This document shows, one piece after another, positions 5,231-8,283 of a stretch of 8,283 nucleotides of DNA (the first letter of the stretch is position 1; each line of letters begins with the position of its first letter). The stretch is from Aquisalimonas sp. (GTDB lineage: Bacteria > Pseudomonadota > Gammaproteobacteria > Nitrococcales > Aquisalimonadaceae): contig SKYZ01000126.1 in NCBI GenBank assembly GCA_007127625.1, forward strand, positions 1 to 8,283, given 5' to 3'. The notes under the pieces were generated by a model. The model worked only from the letters and a program-made list of their open reading frames with translations. It did not search any database and was not told where the DNA came from. Both the position numbers and the translations under genes were made by a program.

Positions 5231-5668
5231 ATGACCAAACGACTGACACTGCTGATCATGCTGCTGGCCGGCCTTGTTCTCGGGCAATCGGCTCATGCCG
5301 ACGAGCAGGATCACCTGCTTTCCATCGTGACCTCCGGCTCCAATGAGACCCAGGCCATGGCCATGATTCTCACGACCCATTATGTCCGTGCGGGCGGCAC
5401 TGCCCAGGTTCTGCTCTGTGACGGGGCGGCGGAACTTGCCCTGCAGGACTCCGACATGGGCTCCGAGGTAGTGCAGCCCGCCGACGCCTCGCCTCGACAG
5501 ATGCTGGGGGGGCTGATGCAGGCCGGTGTCGAGGTGCAGGTCTGTGCCATCTTCCTGCCCAACCGCGCGGAGACCGAGGATGATCTGCGCGAGGGCATTA
5601 CGGTGGCGCGCCCGGACGCCATCGCCCAGACCATGGCCCGGCCCGACACGAAACTGTTCAACAACTGA
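5231..5668 (+). CDS. Secreted DsrE-family protein
   Basis: A 145-residue protein with a clear Sec signal peptide (basic MTKR, hydrophobic core 5-18, probable cleavage after AHA at 23), so the mature protein of about 122 residues is periplasmic. The mature part has the DsrE/F fold pattern: an initial beta strand HLLSIVTSG, the helix NETQAMAMILTTHYVRAGG, the strand TAQVLLCDGAAELAL with C63, then QMLGGLMQAGVEVQVCAIFL with C105. DsrE-type proteins carry sulfane sulfur on cysteines or bind partner sulfurtransferases; C63 and C105 are the only cysteines of the mature protein. An in-frame GTG at 5228 adds one residue and is an equally spaced alternative start after AAAGGGGG (5214-5221). It is cotranscribed with DUF2892 and followed by a strong terminator. 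A sulfur-carrier role is family inference. Confidence 0.85.
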   Translation: MTKRLTLLIMLLAGLVLGQSAHADEQDHLLSIVTSGSNETQAMAMILTTHYVRAGGTAQVLLCDGAAELALQDSDMGSEVVQPADASPRQMLGGLMQAGVEVQVCAIFLPNRAETEDDLREGITVARPDAIAQTMARPDTKLFNN

Positions 5669-5687
5669 GTTCTCGCGCGGCGGTTTG

Positions 5688-5716
5688 GCCGGGTCCGTCG
5701 TGGGCCCGGCTTTTTT
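5688..5716 (+). terminator. Rho-independent terminator after the DsrE-family gene
   Basis: GCCGGGTCC (5688-5696), loop GTCGT, GGGCCCGGC (5702-5710), nine pairs with one G-T wobble, followed directly by six T (5711-5716). It ends the DUF2892-dsrE transcript 20 bases after the stop. Because the SLAC1-like gene starts only 26 bases further on, the hairpin also lies in that gene's immediate upstream region, so read-through or a promoter inside this region must supply its expression. Confidence 0.88.
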
Positions 5717-5742
5717 GCGCGTGAAGGTACGGTGAGGTACGC

Positions 5743-6690
5743 ATGACTGAGCGCAGATCACCCTGTTCCGATCTTCCGCTGCCGCTTTTTGCTGCGGTCA
5801 TGGGCATCAGCGGCCTTGGCCTGGTCTGGCACGCGGCGGAGGTGCACTGGGGGCTGCCGGTGCCGGTTTCCTCGTTTGTCGGAATCGTTGCGGCGGTGGT
5901 TTTCCTGGCTTTGCTAGCCGGGTATGCATGCAAGGCAGTGAGCGTCCCCGGCACCGTGCTGGAGGAAATTCGCCACCCCGTACGGATCAATTTCCTGCCG
6001 GCGATCTCGATTTCCCTGCTGCTGCTCGGGATTCAGGCCCAGCAGGCGCTGCCCATTGTCAGTCTGTGGCTTTGGGGCGTCGGTGCCGCGCTGCATCTGG
6101 CCCTGACGGTGGGTATCGTCACGCGCTGGCTGGGCGGCGACCAGCCAGTGGCCGCGCTCAACCCGGCCTGGTTCATTCCTGCCGTGGGCAACGTCCTGGT
6201 GCCGCTGGCCGCAGCGCCGGTGGGGTATCTGCAGATCGCCTGGTTCTTCTTTGCCACGGGCATGTTTTTCTGGGTGGTTCTTGGGGTGATGGTGTTCCAT
6301 CGCCTGATCACCGGGCCGGCGCTAGAGCCGCCGATGCGCCCGACTCTGGCCGTTCTGGTGGCGCCGCCCAGCGTTGCATTCCTGGCCTGGCTCGCCATGA
6401 CCGGCGAAACGGGAGTTGGTGGGGCGTTGCTGTTCTACATTGCAGTGATAACCGCGTTGCTGGTTGTCGTGCAGGTTCCAGCCTTCGCCCGGTTGCCGTT
6501 CTTCCCGTCCTGGTGGGCGTACACGTTCCCGTCCGCTGCCTTCACCGTCGCGGTCTTCCGCTTCGACGAGGCGACGGGCACTGGCAGTGACGTGCTGCTG
6601 ATCGTGCTCACGGGTGCGGTGACCCTGCTCGTCGGCGCTATCAGCGCGATGACGCTGCATGCGCTGTACCGCGGAACGCTTCACGCCTGA
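5743..6690 (+). CDS. SLAC1/TehA (TDT) family anion channel or exporter
   Basis: A 315-residue membrane protein with about ten hydrophobic segments. Typical TDT/SLAC1 features are the N-terminal PLPLFAAVMGISGLGLVW (12-29), the loop EIRHPVRINFLP (75-86), NPAWFIPAVGN (140-150) and PSWWAYTFPSAAFTVAVF (255-272). Bacterial TehA and plant SLAC1 pass small anions, and yeast Ssu1 of the same superfamily pumps sulfite. Next to a persulfide dioxygenase that would produce sulfite, export of sulfite or a related sulfur anion is a reasonable but unproven role. GAGG at 5734-5737 precedes the ATG by five bases. The gene follows the dsrE terminator closely and is 25 bases upstream of the flavoprotein gene, so those two are probably cotranscribed. 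Alternative substrates are nitrate, chloride or C4-dicarboxylates. Confidence 0.88.
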   Translation: MTERRSPCSDLPLPLFAAVMGISGLGLVWHAAEVHWGLPVPVSSFVGIVAAVVFLALLAGYACKAVSVPGTVLEEIRHPVRINFLPAISISLLLLGIQAQQALPIVSLWLWGVGAALHLALTVGIVTRWLGGDQPVAALNPAWFIPAVGNVLVPLAAAPVGYLQIAWFFFATGMFFWVVLGVMVFHRLITGPALEPPMRPTLAVLVAPPSVAFLAWLAMTGETGVGGALLFYIAVITALLVVVQVPAFARLPFFPSWWAYTFPSAAFTVAVFRFDEATGTGSDVLLIVLTGAVTLLVGAISAMTLHALYRGTLHA

Positions 6691-6715
6691 AGCCGTTGCA
6701 ACGGAGATACGAACA

Positions 6716-8065
6716 ATGACTCGTCGCGTCGATCTCGTCATTATCGGCGCCGGCACCGCCGGCCTGAGCGCTCTCAAGGAAGCCGGGCGTCATACCGGGA
6801 ACACCCTGATCATTGACCCCGGCCCCCTGGGCACCACCTGCGCCAGAGTAGGCTGCATGCCCTCCAAGGCTCTGATCCACGCGGCCCGGGATGTCGCGGC
6901 CGCGCGCGAGGCGTGGGCGCGGGGCCATCTCGCCGGTGATCCGCCGAAGGTGGATATTCCGGCGGTGCTGGCTCACGTGCGCGCCCTCCGGGATCGCTTT
7001 GCCAGCGTCCCCGCCCGCAGTACGGAGAAGCTCGGCGACCGCTATATGGCTGGACACCCCCGGTTCCTGGACGCGGAAACCCTGGAAGTCAACGGCCAGC
7101 GCATTCGTGCTGGACGCATCATCATTGCCACCGGCACGCGACCCGTGATCCCGGCCACCTGGGATGCCGTGGCGGACCGAATTCTGACCTCGGATACACT
7201 GTTCGAACAGATGACGTTGCCGCCGCGCATGGCGGTGGTCGGGCTTGGCCCCATTGGGCTGGAGCTCGGTCAGGCGCTGGGCATGCTCGGCATCGATATT
7301 CAGGCCTTCGGACAGGGGGATCGCCTTGCCGGCCTGCAGCGCGACGATAGCAACGTCGCTCTGCGCAGTGCCCTGGACCCGTACATGGCCATTCACACCA
7401 ACGCGGCTGTCGAGCTGCAGGATGCAGGCGACGGCGTCCGTGTTGGCTGGGCGGATGGTGCCGTGGTGGTGGACCGGGTACTGGCCGCCGTCGGGCGCCG
7501 CCCCAATGTGGAGGGTCTGGCCCTCGAGGCGCTGGGTGTGCCACTGGACCAGCGCGGACTGCCGTCCGTCGATGCCGACACGCTGCGAGTGGGCGATACG
7601 CCGGTGTATTTTGCCGGCGATGTCCACGGGCTCCGCCCGTTGATGCACGAGGCGGCGGACGAGGGCGTGATTGCCGCCCGTCAGGCACTGGATTCCGGTC
7701 GTGACAGCGACCGCCGTACCCCTTTGGCCATCGTCTTCACCGAGCCGGGTGTAACCCGCGTGGGGATGGCTTTTGACGATCTTCCGCCCGGAGCGGTGTC
7801 GGCATCGTTCCGGCTCAGCGAGCAGGGGCGTGCAGTGCTGATGAACCGACCGGATGGCGTGCTGCATGTGGATGCCGACGCCCGGGGGCGGCTGCTGGGC
7901 GCCGAGTTCGTGGCGCCGGAGGCCGAGCACCTGGGGCACGAGCTTGCCTGGCTCATTCAGCAGGGCGTGACGGTGGATGAGGCCTTGCAACTGCCTTTCT
8001 ACCACCCGGTGCTGGAGGAGGGTTTGCGGTCGGTATTCCAGGCGCTGCGGCGGCAACTGCGTTAG
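6716..8065 (+). CDS. Dihydrolipoyl dehydrogenase-like FAD/NAD(P) disulfide oxidoreductase
   Basis: A 449-residue class I pyridine nucleotide-disulfide oxidoreductase. The FAD-binding GAGTAG is at 11-16 and the redox-active pair CARVGC at 42-47 followed by MPSK, with the same C-x4-C spacing as lipoamide dehydrogenase but AR in place of the usual LN. The NAD(P)-binding GLGPIG is at 176-181 and the second FAD motif YFAGD at 298-302. The C-terminal dimerisation domain carries FYHPVLEE, whose H430 and E435 match the catalytic His-Glu pair. It should reduce a disulfide with NAD(P)H or the reverse. No lipoyl domain or 2-oxoacid dehydrogenase genes are nearby, so housekeeping LPD is unlikely; with sulfur genes around, a persulfide, polysulfide or glutathione-linked substrate is possible. 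The start ATG 6716 follows GGAGA (6703-6707). An ATG at 6659 would overlap the SLAC1-like gene by 32 bases and puts an unconserved extension before the FAD motif. Confidence 0.9.
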   Translation: MTRRVDLVIIGAGTAGLSALKEAGRHTGNTLIIDPGPLGTTCARVGCMPSKALIHAARDVAAAREAWARGHLAGDPPKVDIPAVLAHVRALRDRFASVPARSTEKLGDRYMAGHPRFLDAETLEVNGQRIRAGRIIIATGTRPVIPATWDAVADRILTSDTLFEQMTLPPRMAVVGLGPIGLELGQALGMLGIDIQAFGQGDRLAGLQRDDSNVALRSALDPYMAIHTNAAVELQDAGDGVRVGWADGAVVVDRVLAAVGRRPNVEGLALEALGVPLDQRGLPSVDADTLRVGDTPVYFAGDVHGLRPLMHEAADEGVIAARQALDSGRDSDRRTPLAIVFTEPGVTRVGMAFDDLPPGAVSASFRLSEQGRAVLMNRPDGVLHVDADARGRLLGAEFVAPEAEHLGHELAWLIQQGVTVDEALQLPFYHPVLEEGLRSVFQALRRQLR

Positions 8066-8068
8066 GCT

Positions 8069-8094
8069 GTCACCCTCGGCGTCACGGGGGTGAT
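8069..8094 (+). promoter_or_regulatory. Hairpin that buries the hydrolase ribosome binding site
   Basis: Bases 8069-8078 (GTCACCCTCG) pair with 8085-8094 (CGGGGGTGAT) over ten positions including two G-T wobbles, with the six-base loop GCGTCA. The 3' arm contains the GGGGG Shine-Dalgarno (8086-8090) of the gene starting at 8096, so the folded RNA would hide it. It begins three bases after the flavoprotein stop. Without a T-run it is not an obvious terminator. Translational control or RNA 3'-end protection are the plausible roles. Confidence 0.45.
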
Positions 8095-8095
8095 C

Positions 8096-8283
8096 ATGCT
8101 GTTTCAGGACTTCGAGAGCCGGCGTTTGCAGGGAAACGACACGGAGATCTTTCTGCGATGCGGAGGCAGCGGACCGCCGCTGCTCCTGCTGCACGGATAC
8201 CCTCAGACCCATGCCATGTGGCATCCGGTGGCGTCGGAGCTGGCCAAACAGTTCACGGTGGTCTGTACCGATCTGCGCGGGTA
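8096..8283 (+). CDS. Alpha/beta hydrolase, haloacetate dehalogenase-like (N-terminal part)
   Basis: Only 62 complete codons are visible before the window ends. The protein begins [20 protein letters not shown] and continues with [20 protein letters not shown] and [10 protein letters not shown]. The HGYPQT block is the oxyanion-hole strand-turn, and the following DLRG is typical of alpha/beta hydrolases related to fluoroacetate dehalogenase (DehH1) and epoxide hydrolases. The nucleophile elbow and the His/Asp partners lie beyond the window, so the reaction cannot be decided. ATG 8096 is preferred; an in-frame GTG at 8090 lies within the GGGGGTG ribosome-binding region. It follows the flavoprotein gene by 30 bases and may be cotranscribed, although a haloacid-type hydrolase has no clear tie to the sulfur genes. 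Confidence 0.82.
   Translation, partial: MLFQDFESRRLQGNDTEIFLRCGGSGPPLLLLHGYPQTHAMWHPVASELAKQFTVVCTDLRG

Noticed and set aside
4937..5761. 274-codon minus-strand open frame opposite DUF2892 and DsrE genes
   Set aside because: It runs through a strong terminator, an operator and two recognised genes on the opposite strand; its composition is that of a shadow frame.
6659..6715. Upstream ATG giving the flavoprotein a 19-residue N-terminal extension
   Set aside because: The FAD-binding strand should begin near the N-terminus as in MTRRVDLVIIGAG, a good Shine-Dalgarno serves ATG 6716, and the extension would overlap the SLAC1-like gene.
6641..8224. 527-codon open frame on the minus strand opposite the flavoprotein
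   Set aside because: Same reasoning: the plus-strand disulfide reductase is complete, and the antisense product has the Gln/His/Arg-rich look of a shadow frame.

Overview
The window is 8.3 kb of GC-rich, gene-dense bacterial DNA. FadD-type acyl-CoA ligase, a Crp/Fnr regulator, a periplasmic DsrE-like protein, a GTAG-headed REP hairpin and clear Shine-Dalgarno sites all suggest a gammaproteobacterium. A halophilic or Ectothiorhodospiraceae-like lineage is my guess from style only, and no marker gene is present to confirm it. I see no rRNA, tRNA, CRISPR array, insertion sequence or prophage gene.

Layout. (1) 2-88: the last codons of an upstream gene, probably DUF6351 family. (2) 89-248: a structured leader with two inverted repeats, then a fadD-like long-chain acyl-CoA ligase (249-2003) and a bile acid:sodium symporter family (BASS) transporter (2099-3001), both on +. 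(3) 3002-3184: a convergent intergenic region carrying a REP-type hairpin. (4) On -, a persulfide-dioxygenase-like MBL-fold protein (3185-4090) and a Crp/Fnr regulator (4200-4841). (5) Divergently on +, a small DUF2892 membrane protein (5012-5209) and a secreted DsrE-family protein (5231-5668), closed by a strong intrinsic terminator (5688-5716). (6) A SLAC1/TehA-type anion channel (5743-6690) and a class I flavin disulfide reductase related to dihydrolipoyl dehydrogenase (6716-8065). (7) The start of a haloacetate-dehalogenase-like alpha/beta hydrolase (8096 to the window end).

The centre of the window (about 3185-8065) reads as a sulfur-handling locus. It combines a BLH/ETHE1-type dioxygenase that would oxidise glutathione persulfide to sulfite, a membrane protein of a family often fused to or beside rhodaneses, a DsrE-family sulfur carrier in the periplasm, an anion channel from the family that includes the yeast sulfite pump Ssu1, and a thiol/disulfide oxidoreductase. 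The likely controller is the Crp/Fnr protein encoded in the middle. The strongest non-coding signal is a 16-base element, TGTGACTTA(A/G)TCACTG, found twice with one difference. Each copy points toward a transcription unit of the locus: the MBL gene and the DUF2892-dsrE pair. It is probably the operator that ties the locus together. The pathway assignment is inferred from families and neighbourhood. The genes, motifs and repeats are read directly from the sequence.
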